A stretch of DNA of 25,074 bases, from the NCBI GenBank assembly GCA_015222755.1, contig JADFVX010000096.1:1-25074 (forward strand), written 5' to 3'. This stretch comes from Pseudomonadota bacterium. Lineage in GTDB: Bacteria > Desulfobacterota > JADFVX01. This document shows positions 6,102 through 13,394 of the stretch, in pieces. Each line of letters opens with the position of its first letter. Within the stretch, counting starts at the first letter, position 1. Below the pieces are notes generated by a model that saw only the letters and a program-made list of their open reading frames with translations, was not told the DNA's origin and ran no database searches. A program made the translations under genes and the position numbers.

Positions 6102-7754
6102 TTACATCATGCCGGGCATACCGCCCATGCCGCCCATACCGCCTGGCATACCGCCTGGCATACCGCCTGCACCCTCTTCAGGCACCTCGGCGACCATAGC
6201 CTCTGTTGTAAGCATAAGGGAAGCAACGGAAGCTGCATTTTGGAGAGCTGCCCTTGTCACCTTTGTCGGGTCGAGGATGCCGCTTTTCAGCATATTCTCG
6301 TACTGGTCATTTGCAGCGTTGAAACCGAAATCACCTTTGCCTTCCTTTACCTTCTGCACTACAACTGAAGGCTCAAGACCTGCATTGGCAACGATCTGCC
6401 TGATAGGCTCTTCAAGCGCACGCTTGACGATATTGACGCCAACCTGCTGATCGTGATCATCAAGCTTAAGCTTTTCCAGTGAGTCAATCGCCCTGAGGAG
6501 TGCTACTCCACCACCGGCGACGATACCCTCTTCAACCGCTGCTCTTGTTGCGTGGAGTGCGTCTTCAACTCTCGCCTTCTTTTCCTTCATCTCTGTTTCA
6601 GTAGCTGCGCCTACATTGATTACAGCAACACCGCCAACGAGTTTAGCGAGCCTTTCCTGAAGTTTCTCACGGTCATAGTCAGAGCTAGATTCTTCGATCT
6701 GGGACCTGATAAGTTTTACACGTCCTTCTAGCTCGGCCTTCTCGCCTGCACCGTCGATGATAGTGGTGTTTTCCTTGTCCACAACGATCCTCTTTGCGTT
6801 GCCGAGGTCATCAAGGGTAAGTGTGTCGAGCTTGATACCGAGCTCTTCAGCGATCAGCTTGCCTCCGGTGATGGTAGCTATATCTTCGAGCATTGCCTTT
6901 CTTCTGTCACCGAAACCGGGGGCCTTGACAGCGCAGCAGTTGAGAGTTCCGCGCAACTTGTTTACAACGAGTGTTGCAAGAGCCTCACCTTCGATATCTT
7001 CAGCGATGATGATGAAAGGCTTCCCTGTCTTTGCAATCTGCTCTAAGATTGGGAGAAGGTCTTTCATGTTAGTGATCTTCTTCTCATGGATAAGGATAAA
7101 TGCATCTTCCTGTACCGCTTCCATTCTTTCCATATCTGTTGAGAAGTAGGGAGAGAGGTAGCCCCTGTCGAACTGCATACCTTCAACTACATCGAGAGTG
7201 GTGTCCATGGACTTTGCTTCCTCGACGGTGATGACCCCTTCTTTACCGACCTTGCTCATCGCCTCGGCGATAATGTTGCCTATAGTCTCATCGTTATTGG
7301 CAGAGATAGTTCCCACCTGAGAGATCTCTTTCTGGTCCTTTGTGGGTTTGCTCTGTTTTTTAAGGTCTTCAACAGCGGCTTCAACTGCCTTGTCGATGCC
7401 TCTTTTGAGATCCATAGGGTTGGATCCTGCGGCAACCATCTTGGAACCTTCCTTTACTATTGCCTGAGCAAGTACCGTTGCGGTAGTGGTTCCGTCACCG
7501 GCTACATCAGAGGTCTTGGAAGCGACTTCCTTGACCATCTGCGCGCCCATGTTCTCAAACTTGTCTGCCAGTTCTATTTCCTTGGCTACGGAAACACCGT
7601 CCTTTGTTATAACAGGTGAGCCGAAGGACTTGTCGAGGATCACGTTTCTGCCTTTGGGCCCCAGTGTTACCTTTACGGCATCAGCCAGGGTGTTGACCCC
7701 TGCAAGGATCGCCTTCCTGGCGTCTTCACCAAACTGAATATCTTTTGCTGCCAT
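6102..7754 (-). CDS. groL: Chaperonin GroEL (Hsp60)
   Basis: The 550-residue subunit of the double-ring 14-mer that folds proteins in the cytosol with GroES and ATP. Family hallmarks are complete: KDIQFGEDAR at the N-terminus, LGPKGRNV, nucleotide loop GDGTTTATVL (D87), the apical-domain block GYLSPYF, the EDIEGEALATLVVNKLRG region, VKAPGFGDRRK, the intermediate-domain AGGGVALLRA and the C-terminal Gly-Gly-Met tail ending in MPGMM. Length is that of a canonical proteobacterial-type GroEL. It follows groES by 27 nt in the usual groES-groEL order and is closed by a strong terminator. ATG start with AAGGAGA upstream. Confidence 0.99.
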   Translation of the reverse strand: MAAKDIQFGEDARKAILAGVNTLADAVKVTLGPKGRNVILDKSFGSPVITKDGVSVAKEIELADKFENMGAQMVKEVASKTSDVAGDGTTTATVLAQAIVKEGSKMVAAGSNPMDLKRGIDKAVEAAVEDLKKQSKPTKDQKEISQVGTISANNDETIGNIIAEAMSKVGKEGVITVEEAKSMDTTLDVVEGMQFDRGYLSPYFSTDMERMEAVQEDAFILIHEKKITNMKDLLPILEQIAKTGKPFIIIAEDIEGEALATLVVNKLRGTLNCCAVKAPGFGDRRKAMLEDIATITGGKLIAEELGIKLDTLTLDDLGNAKRIVVDKENTTIIDGAGEKAELEGRVKLIRSQIEESSSDYDREKLQERLAKLVGGVAVINVGAATETEMKEKKARVEDALHATRAAVEEGIVAGGGVALLRAIDSLEKLKLDDHDQQVGVNIVKRALEEPIRQIVANAGLEPSVVVQKVKEGKGDFGFNAANDQYENMLKSGILDPTKVTRAALQNAASVASLMLTTEAMVAEVPEEGAGGMPGGMPGGMGGMGGMPGMM

Positions 7755-7781
7755 TGCTTATCTCCTTAAAATATTGTTTTA

Positions 7782-8072
7782 TTATTCTACAACTGCGAGT
7801 ATGTCATCTTCACGCATGATAAGAAACTCTTCTCCATCGAGCATGATTTCAGAGCCTGAGTACTTGCTGAAGAGTACCTTGTCACCCACCTTCACATCGA
7901 GGGGTATGACTTTTCCGTCTTCAGTTTTTTTACCCTTACCTGCGGCAACAATCTTGCCTTCTGCCGGCTTTTCCTTTGCGCTATCGGGGATAATGATCCC
8001 TCCCTTGCTGACTTCCTCCTCTTCGAGGCGCTTTACAAGAACTCTTTCGTGTAATGGTCTTATCTTGCTCAT
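7782..8072 (-). CDS. groS: Co-chaperonin GroES (Hsp10)
   Basis: The 96-residue heptameric lid of the GroEL folding chamber. It shows the standard blocks IRPLHERVLVKRLEEE, the mobile loop SKGGIIIPDSAKEKP that binds the GroEL apical domain, GKIVAAGKGK, VKVGDKVLFSKYSG and the C-terminal EEFLIMREDDILAV. Start ATG 8072 is preceded by AAGGAG at good spacing. It is first in the groES-groEL operon, downstream of a sigma70-like promoter and a CIRCE-like inverted repeat. Confidence 0.98.
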   Translation of the reverse strand: MSKIRPLHERVLVKRLEEEEVSKGGIIIPDSAKEKPAEGKIVAAGKGKKTEDGKVIPLDVKVGDKVLFSKYSGSEIMLDGEEFLIMREDDILAVVE

Positions 8073-8110
8073 TTACTAAACTCCTTTTTTTAAAGTCTTT
8101 TTTCTGTTTT

Positions 8111-8134
8111 TAACACTTTTATGGGAAAGTGCTA
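8111..8134 (-). promoter_or_regulatory. CIRCE-like inverted repeat upstream of groES (possible HrcA operator)
   Basis: On the minus strand the repeat is TAGCACTT, an 8-nt spacer, then AAGTGTTA, 38 nt before the groES ATG. The CIRCE consensus is TTAGCACTC-N9-GAGTGCTAA; here the core GCACT is kept but the C/G next to the spacer is replaced and the spacer is one base shorter. Its place between promoter and start codon is right for an HrcA operator. No hrcA gene is in the window. Confidence 0.4.
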
Positions 8135-8148
8135 TTTGGTTTGTAAGA

Positions 8149-8177
8149 AATATAATAACAAGCTGCTTGAAAAGCAA
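8149..8177 (-). promoter_or_regulatory. Promoter candidate for groES-groEL
   Basis: Minus-strand TTGCTT (8177-8172) and TATATT (8154-8149) are separated by exactly 17 nt, just upstream of the CIRCE-like repeat. No sigma32-type CTTGAA/CCCATNT pair is seen in the coding direction. Confidence 0.5.
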
Positions 8178-8220
8178 GGGGTGGACATATTTTTTTAGCA
8201 GGAAATTTTATAAAGAAATT

Positions 8221-8742
8221 TCAGTTCCTGGAAAGTTCTTTAAGTAGGGCATCTACCAGCGTTTGGGCAGTATCTTCGGCAAGCATTTCCATGGCGTCGA
8301 GCCGTGATGTATCCTCAGGTTCAAAGATTTCGTTGTTCCATTCTGATATTTCAAACAGCGGCGTTTTTGTAATGTCATTCCAGAACTTGATGTTGGTTCT
8401 TGCCTCTACACCGTCATTTCCGCAGCAACCCGTTTGGTACTCAAAGTCCATGACTGATCCGGTAATATAGTAACAGGTATAGCCCGTGGGACAGGGTTGT
8501 CCCATATAGAAATCAAAGCTGTATGTCTTGCCGTCTCTGCCGCTAAAAAAATCCTGCGATTCCAGTTGTGCGAAGAATTTGCCTGAAGTCAATTTGCCGA
8601 CTTCGGGCGGAGCATTTTCAACGGCAAAGGGGCGCACAAAGATAAAATTCTTTTTGCCCGAAATGCGTTCTTCGCTGAGCTTTGTCATATGTGTACATGA
8701 CGCTATTAATATGGATATGGACAGGAGGAAAAAAAGTCTCAA
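8221..8742 (-). CDS. Putative lipoprotein, function unknown
   Basis: A 173-residue protein with a short type II signal peptide: RLFFLLSISIL followed by the lipobox IASC, with C16 as the lipidated residue. The mature part has a beta strand KNFIFVRPFAVENAPPEVG, a Cys-rich centre (QPCPTGYTCYYITG and TGCCGND) that may form disulfides, and a helical C-terminus ending AQTLVDALLKEL. The overall pattern (short strand with RPF, GSVMDFEY, helix at the end) resembles outer-membrane-associated DUF4410/LPP20-like lipoproteins, but I cannot assign a family. The start is TTG 8742 with AAGGGG about 8 nt upstream, 5 nt after the upstream DUF507 stop, so the three genes are probably one transcript. Confidence 0.75.
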   Translation of the reverse strand: MRLFFLLSISILIASCTHMTKLSEERISGKKNFIFVRPFAVENAPPEVGKLTSGKFFAQLESQDFFSGRDGKTYSFDFYMGQPCPTGYTCYYITGSVMDFEYQTGCCGNDGVEARTNIKFWNDITKTPLFEISEWNNEIFEPEDTSRLDAMEMLAEDTAQTLVDALLKELSRN

Positions 8743-8747
8743 ACGTT

Positions 8748-9017
8748 TTAGCCCCTTTTTGCTTTTTCTTCTTCGAAGAGCTTGTCATACATGATGTCCC
8801 ACTCTCTGCTACCCTCTGCTATCATGCGGGAATAAGAGCGGATTTTCCTTCTGACAAATTCGTCGATTTCGTCCTCCATCTTGAAGTGACCAAATAGCAT
8901 ACGCTTAAGGTCGTTCAGTACAGCGGAGTTGTCAGTGACCTCCACTGCCCTGTTTTTCTTCAGATCATCAAGGATAAGGTGGGCGATATGGCGGAGCCTG
9001 TCTTCACTATAGTTCAA
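8748..9017 (-). CDS. DUF507 family protein (second copy)
   Basis: An 89-residue helical protein matching DUF507, a family of unknown function common in Deltaproteobacteria, Aquificae and Nitrospirae and usually encoded as adjacent pairs. Seen here: LRHIAHLILDDLKK at the N-terminus, FKMEDEIDEFVRRKIRS in the middle and the diagnostic IAEGSREWDIMYDKLFEEE near the C-terminus. The TTG start overlaps the TGA of the preceding DUF507 gene (TTGA) and has AAGGGG about 8 nt upstream, indicating translational coupling and possible heteromer formation. Confidence 0.85.
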   Translation of the reverse strand: MNYSEDRLRHIAHLILDDLKKNRAVEVTDNSAVLNDLKRMLFGHFKMEDEIDEFVRRKIRSYSRMIAEGSREWDIMYDKLFEEEKAKRG

Positions 9018-9295
9018 AGTATAATCCCCTTTTCCTTGGCCAGCTTTGCCTTGATCATGCCAAAGACCTTCCTGGAGTCAACTTCACCACTGTCTACCTG
9101 GTCTGCATGGGCCTCCATCAGTTTTTTGACTTCCCTGTCAAGGCGCGCTTCACCTTCAGCATCTTGAGTGATTACATTTTTGATGCACGACAAGACCTCT
9201 GCCTCTTTTACAAGAAAACCGACGTTGCCATTTTTTTTAAGTCCTTCCAGAAGAGTAAAGGATAGTTTGTCTATATACTTATTACTTAGTTTCAT
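9014..9295 (-). CDS. DUF507 family protein (first copy)
   Basis: A 93-residue helical protein. MKLSNKYIDKLSFTLLEGLKK aligns with the usual DUF507 N-terminus, and EARLDREVKKLMEAHADQ followed by FGMIKAKLAKEKG matches the middle and C-terminal blocks; it lacks the SREW motif of its neighbour, as is typical of the other member of such pairs. The start is uncertain: ATG 9295 fits the family N-terminus, but two in-frame ATGs lie upstream (9301 and 9319) and none has a good Shine-Dalgarno. It is the first gene of the DUF507-DUF507-lipoprotein unit. Confidence 0.8.
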   Translation of the reverse strand: MKLSNKYIDKLSFTLLEGLKKNGNVGFLVKEAEVLSCIKNVITQDAEGEARLDREVKKLMEAHADQVDSGEVDSRKVFGMIKAKLAKEKGIIL

Positions 9296-9345
9296 ATTCA
9301 TAAAGCTAACAGATAGCATTTTGTTTTTGCAAGTAAAAAGGGTGG

Positions 9346-9374
9346 TTTACAAATAAGCTTATTTGGGATATATT
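9346..9374 (+). promoter_or_regulatory. Promoter with a 14-bp palindromic operator candidate in its spacer
   Basis: TTTACA (9346-9351) and TATATT (9369-9374) are 17 nt apart. The perfect palindrome AAATAAGCTTATTT (9351-9364) fills most of the spacer, where a bound dimer would block RNA polymerase. It drives the small lipoprotein gene starting at 9405 and lies in the intergenic region shared with the divergent DUF507 unit. Confidence 0.5.
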
Positions 9375-9404
9375 TTTATAAAAATTATATGCGGGGTGTT
9401 TTTT

Positions 9405-9797
9405 ATGAAAGGTTTTTTTGTCGTACTTTTAGTATCGATGATGTTTTTTGGGTGCAGCGGCAAAGAAGATAAAGCCGCTGATGATGGCGCAGAGGTATTT
9501 GTAAGCCATTATTCCAACGGTCAGCTTGAAGCAAAAGGCCAATTTGTGAATGGCAGGATGAATGGGGCATGGACTGCATGGTATGAAAACGGGCAAAAGC
9601 AGAGAGTAGAGAACTACTTGGACGACAAGTTTAACAACAGAAAGATAGAATGGTATGAAAACGGGCAGCTTAAGGAATATGCCTGGTACAAGGAAGGCAA
9701 GCTGCACGGCAGAAAAACCAGTTGGGATGAATCAGGCAAGGTTATTTCCGATATAGACTATGCAGAGGGCAAAGAGGTCAAGGTCCACGTACAGTAG
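9405..9797 (+). CDS. Small lipoprotein with YwqK/MORN-like repeats
   Basis: A 130-residue protein. MKGFFVVLLVSMMFFGCSGKED is a lipoprotein signal with the FFGC box (C18 lipidated), followed by an acidic linker and three to four imperfect repeats of the form Y-x-N-G-Q-x-x-x, about 22 residues apart (HYSNGQLEAKG, WYENGQKQRVE, WYENGQLKEYA, WDESGKVISD). This is the beta-hairpin repeat of the YwqK-type 'antitoxin component' family, related to MORN repeats; despite that name no toxin partner is adjacent and the real role is unknown. ATG 9405 is chosen over the TTG at 9363 because a GGGGTG precedes it and because the earlier start would lie inside the promoter. A terminator follows. Confidence 0.78.
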   Translation: MKGFFVVLLVSMMFFGCSGKEDKAADDGAEVFVSHYSNGQLEAKGQFVNGRMNGAWTAWYENGQKQRVENYLDDKFNNRKIEWYENGQLKEYAWYKEGKLHGRKTSWDESGKVISDIDYAEGKEVKVHVQ

Positions 9798-9816
9798 AAC
9801 AGATTAAAGAAGTAAT

Positions 9817-9847
9817 AAAAAGGGGCGGTTTTTACCGTCCTTTTTTT
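9817..9847 (+). terminator. Rho-independent terminator after the lipoprotein gene
   Basis: An inverted repeat (AAAAAGG, small internal loop, CGGT / ACCG, CC, T-run) with a short U-rich loop is followed by seven T residues, 20 nt after the lipoprotein stop. Confidence 0.8.
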
Positions 9848-10002
9848 ATGCTCCGCTAGCGGCTTAAGGAGCGCATATCAGCGAGCCGTATCCCTCCTTA
9901 AGATCCTTATATTTTACATATATACTCGAGATATGAACTGTTTTCAAGCGGGCATACAGCAAGCCCCTTGCCAACAAAAGCTGCATTAAAGGGCCAATTT
10001 TA
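9848..10002 (+). repeat. Non-coding spacer with nested inverted repeats
   Basis: Between the terminator and the galU promoter no gene is seen. The stretch holds a 10-bp perfect palindrome CCGCTAGCGG (9853-9862) directly followed by the 9-bp inverted repeat CTTAAGGAG (9863-9871) / CTCCTTAAG (9894-9902) around a 22-nt loop. The remaining 100 nt to 10,002 is AT-rich without a structure I can support. It lies upstream of the galU promoter, so it is not part of that leader. Confidence 0.5.
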
Positions 10003-10031
10003 TTGACAACAATATGGTATAGAGATAGTAT
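10003..10031 (+). promoter_or_regulatory. Near-consensus sigma70 promoter for galU
   Basis: Perfect TTGACA at 10003-10008, a 17-nt spacer and TAGTAT at 10026-10031. Transcription would begin near 10038, about 30 nt before the galU start, which also rules out a galU start at 10003. Confidence 0.75.
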
Positions 10032-10068
10032 TTCCGGGAATACGTCAAGAAATCAAGGAGATAGACAT

Positions 10069-10941
10069 TTGAAAGTCAGAAAGGCCTTATTCCCGGCAGC
10101 TGGTCTGGGGACACGTTTTTTGCCAGCCACAAAGGCCATCCCGAAAGAGATGTTACCCCTTGTAGACAAGCCTCTCATACAGTATTGCGTGGAAGAGGCG
10201 ATAGCTTCTGCCATTGAAGAAGTCATAATTATCACCGGAATGGGCAAAACAGCAATAGAGGATCATTTTGACACGTCTTTTCAGCTTGAGGCTGTTCTGG
10301 CAGAGAAAGGCAAGGATGATCTGCTTAAGGTGGTCAAGGATGTATCCAACCTGGTCCATTTTTCCTATACGCGGCAGAAGGAAGCAAAGGGTCTTGGCCA
10401 TGCCGTTTTGTGTGGTAAGAACCTTATTGGACACGAGCCATTTGCCGTTTTTCTCGGCGACGATATTATAAGTGCTGATGTTCCCTGCATGAAGCAGATG
10501 ATAGATGTCTATAATGATAAGGGTTGTTCCATCCTTGCAGTCAAGCGTGTGCCAAGGGAGGATGTTTCCAGCTACGGAATAATCAAAGGAAGGCAGGTAG
10601 AGGACAGGCTTTACGAGGTTCATGATCTAGTTGAAAAACCACCGGTGGATGAGGCCCCTTCCGATCTGGCCATCATAGGCCGCTACATTTTGATGCCGGA
10701 GATTTTCGAGTTTATCGAAAAGACGCCGCCTGGCCGTGGAGGAGAGCTGCAGCTAACGGATGCAATCAAGGCGCTTTTGTCACTCCAGCCGGTATATGCC
10801 CTTGAATTCGAGGGAGAACGTTTTGATGCCGGGGACAAGTTGGGCTTCATAAAGGCCAATATTGCCTTTGCTCTTCAGAGGGAAGATCTGGGAAAAGATA
10901 TTGCAAAGTACCTGCAGCAATTAAAGATTGATCAGACTTAA
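10069..10941 (+). CDS. galU: UTP-glucose-1-phosphate uridylyltransferase
   Basis: A 290-residue cytosolic enzyme making UDP-glucose from UTP and glucose 1-phosphate for polysaccharide, lipopolysaccharide and trehalose synthesis. Nucleotidyltransferase motifs: AAGLGTRFLPATKAIPKEML near the N-terminus (GTRFLP, catalytic K of PKEML), RQKEAKGLGHAVLC, FLGDDI metal/nucleotide site, EKPPVDEAPSDLAIIGRYI, GGELQLTDAI and FDAGDKLGF. The start is TTG 10069: AAGGAG stands 7 nt upstream and the encoded start (LKVRKALFPAAG) fits GalU proteins; longer starts would overlap the promoter. Glucose 1-phosphate would come from glucose 6-phosphate supplied by the glk-pgi genes at the left of the window. Confidence 0.95.
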   Translation: MKVRKALFPAAGLGTRFLPATKAIPKEMLPLVDKPLIQYCVEEAIASAIEEVIIITGMGKTAIEDHFDTSFQLEAVLAEKGKDDLLKVVKDVSNLVHFSYTRQKEAKGLGHAVLCGKNLIGHEPFAVFLGDDIISADVPCMKQMIDVYNDKGCSILAVKRVPREDVSSYGIIKGRQVEDRLYEVHDLVEKPPVDEAPSDLAIIGRYILMPEIFEFIEKTPPGRGGELQLTDAIKALLSLQPVYALEFEGERFDAGDKLGFIKANIAFALQREDLGKDIAKYLQQLKIDQT

Positions 10942-11001
10942 TATATTTTAACTATTACGGCATGCCTTTATTGTTGATTTATATATCCATGGAGTTCTTA
11001 A

Positions 11002-13383
11002 TTGGCTGAGATAGAAAAAGATCAGGCAGAACTTATTATTCCACCTACGATGCCCATGTTGCCGGTAAGGGATGTTGTAGTTTTTCCATACATGATCCTG
11101 CCTCTTTTTGTGGGACGTGATTCTTCCATCAAGTCAGTTGAGGAGGCCCTTGAGCGTGACAGGATAATATTCCTTGCAGCCCAGAAGAATGTAGAAGAGG
11201 AAGATCCCAAGTCAAAAGACATATACCGTGTCGGTACTATTGCAATGATCATGAGAATGCTCAAGCTGCCCGATGGCCGTGTGAAGATATTGGTTCAGGG
11301 ACTGACGAGGGGAAGGGTCAAGCGCTACCTGAAGAGGTCTCCCTTCTTTCACCTCAGCATAGACAAGCTGGACGAACCTGAGGCTCCTAAAATCACCCTC
11401 GAGGTAGAGGCGGTAATGCGAACCGTAAAGGAGCACCTCTCTGACATAGTAGGCCTGGGCAACCTGGTAGCTCCCGAACTGCTGCAGATAGTTGAGGATA
11501 TGAACGAGCCTGGAAGGCTGGCCGATCTGGTAATATCCAATCTGGGCATGAAGGTGAATGATGCGCAAAAGATCCTGGAAACGATCAAGCCTCTGGCGCG
11601 CCTGAAGCGGGTCAATGAGCTATTGCGCAAGGAACTGGATGTTCTGAATATGCAGGCGAAGATACAGTCCATGGCCAAGGAGGAAATGACAAGGAGCCAG
11701 CGAGAGTATTTACTAAAGGAGCAGCTAAAGGCTATACGACAGGAACTGGGGGAAGGCGATGACTTTGAAGAAGAGATAGAGGACCTTACTGGAAAGATCG
11801 AGGAAGCCGAGATGCCGGAAGGCGTTGAAGAGGAGGCCCTGAAACAGCTGGGCAGGCTCGAAAAGATGCATCCCGACTCGGCTGAATCATCTGTAATAAG
11901 AACCTACGTGGAGTGGCTTGTTGAACTGCCTTGGTCAAAGGCTTCTGAAGATAACCTTGATATAATTGCGGCCAAAAAAGTACTTGATGAGGACCATTAC
12001 GACCTGGAAAAACCTAAGGATCGTATCCTGGAATTCCTGAGCGTAAGAAAGCTTACGGCCAAAAAGAAAGGCCCCATACTTTGCTTTGTCGGGCCTCCCG
12101 GTACTGGCAAGACATCACTTGGCCGCTCTATTGCGAGGGCAATGGGGAGGGAATTTATACGTATGTCTGTAGGCGGCATGCGTGACGAGGCCGAGATACG
12201 CGGGCACAGAAGAACCTATGTAGGAGCCATGCCTGGCAGGATAATCCAGAGTCTAAAGCAGGCGAGGACAAATAACCCGGTTATAATGCTTGACGAGGTA
12301 GATAAAATAGGATCAGATTTTAGAGGAGATCCCTCCTCTGCCCTCCTGGAGGTGCTTGATCCGGAGCAGAACACATCCTTTACAGACCACTATATTGCAC
12401 TCCCCTTTGACCTTTCTAATGTTATGTTCATAACTACCGCCAACCTCATGGATCCTATCCCCTCTGCACTTAGGGACAGGATGGAAGTCCTTGAGCTTTC
12501 AGGTTATACGGAAGAGGATAAGGCACAGATAGCAAAGCGCTACCTTATTCCCAGGCAAAGGGAGCAAAACGGGCTTAAGGGAGATGATATCGATATTTCA
12601 GATCCCGCTCTACGCAGGATAATATCGCAATATACAAGAGAAGCAGGTCTTAGAAACCTGGAGCGTGAAATAGGATCTGTATGCCGTAAGGTGGCAAGAG
12701 GTCTCGCTGAAGGTAAAAAGAAAAAGCAGATTGTTACGGCGGGAAACCTGCATAAACTTTTGGGCCCGCCAAGGTTCCTTCCAGAGACAGGCAGGGAGGA
12801 AAACGAGGTAGGTGTTACTACAGGCCTTGCATGGACGCAGGCCGGCGGTGAGATACTCTATGTAGAGGCCTCGCTTATGAAGGGTAAGGGAGGTCTGACA
12901 CTTACAGGCCAGCTTGGAGATGTGATGAAGGAATCGGGTCATGCTGCGCTAAGTTATGCACGTTCAAATGCTGCAAGGCTTGGCCTGAAAGAGGATTTTC
13001 TTGAAGCAAAAGAACTGCACCTGCATGTCCCTTCCGGCGCCATACCTAAAGACGGCCCTTCTGCCGGCATAACAATGGCTACGTCCCTTATTTCTGCTGC
13101 CACAGGAATAGCTGTCAGGAAGGATGTGGCCATGACGGGCGAGATTACCCTGAGGGGAAAAGTTCTGCCAATCGGTGGTCTGAAGGATAAAGCCCTGGCA
13201 GCCATGCGGGCCGGCGTTAAAAATATAATCATCCCTGAGCAAAACAGGAAAGACCTGGAAGACATCCCGGGACCTCTAAGAAAGAGGATGAAGTTCTTCT
13301 TTGTCAAGCACGTTGACGAGGTACTGGCTGAGGCCCTCGTCAAAAGTCCCTTTAAAGAGGTCGGTAAAAAGAAGCAAGGCTAG
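11002..13383 (+). CDS. lon: ATP-dependent Lon protease
   Basis: A 793-residue LonA-type AAA+ serine protease that degrades misfolded and regulatory proteins in the cytosol. The N-terminal substrate-binding domain (about 15-210) begins LPVRDVVVFPYMILPLFVGR; a coiled-coil linker with REYLLKEQLKAIRQELGE follows; the AAA+ module has Walker A GPPGTGKT at 364-371, Walker B VIMLDEVDK and the sensor-2 region; the C-terminal protease domain has the Ser-Lys dyad S687 (PKDGPSAG) and K730 (GGLKDK). Length is typical of LonA. TTG start with GGAG 8 nt upstream. thiL begins 11 nt after its stop. No heat-shock element is evident in the 60-nt gap after galU. Confidence 0.98.
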   Translation: MAEIEKDQAELIIPPTMPMLPVRDVVVFPYMILPLFVGRDSSIKSVEEALERDRIIFLAAQKNVEEEDPKSKDIYRVGTIAMIMRMLKLPDGRVKILVQGLTRGRVKRYLKRSPFFHLSIDKLDEPEAPKITLEVEAVMRTVKEHLSDIVGLGNLVAPELLQIVEDMNEPGRLADLVISNLGMKVNDAQKILETIKPLARLKRVNELLRKELDVLNMQAKIQSMAKEEMTRSQREYLLKEQLKAIRQELGEGDDFEEEIEDLTGKIEEAEMPEGVEEEALKQLGRLEKMHPDSAESSVIRTYVEWLVELPWSKASEDNLDIIAAKKVLDEDHYDLEKPKDRILEFLSVRKLTAKKKGPILCFVGPPGTGKTSLGRSIARAMGREFIRMSVGGMRDEAEIRGHRRTYVGAMPGRIIQSLKQARTNNPVIMLDEVDKIGSDFRGDPSSALLEVLDPEQNTSFTDHYIALPFDLSNVMFITTANLMDPIPSALRDRMEVLELSGYTEEDKAQIAKRYLIPRQREQNGLKGDDIDISDPALRRIISQYTREAGLRNLEREIGSVCRKVARGLAEGKKKKQIVTAGNLHKLLGPPRFLPETGREENEVGVTTGLAWTQAGGEILYVEASLMKGKGGLTLTGQLGDVMKESGHAALSYARSNAARLGLKEDFLEAKELHLHVPSGAIPKDGPSAGITMATSLISAATGIAVRKDVAMTGEITLRGKVLPIGGLKDKALAAMRAGVKNIIIPEQNRKDLEDIPGPLRKRMKFFFVKHVDEVLAEALVKSPFKEVGKKKQG

Positions 13384-13394
13384 GGTTTAGTATA

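Noticed and set aside
6102..6170. Gly-Gly-Met repeats at the end of groEL as a tandem repeat element
   Set aside because: This is the normal flexible C-terminal tail of GroEL.
10003..10068. Longer galU start at TTG 10003
   Set aside because: This codon is the -35 box (TTGACA) of the galU promoter, and the TTG at 10069 has a good ribosome binding site and the family N-terminus.
9848..10068. A c-di-GMP or other known riboswitch ahead of galU
   Set aside because: The inverted repeats lie upstream of the promoter, so they would not be in the galU transcript, and no known aptamer core was recognised.
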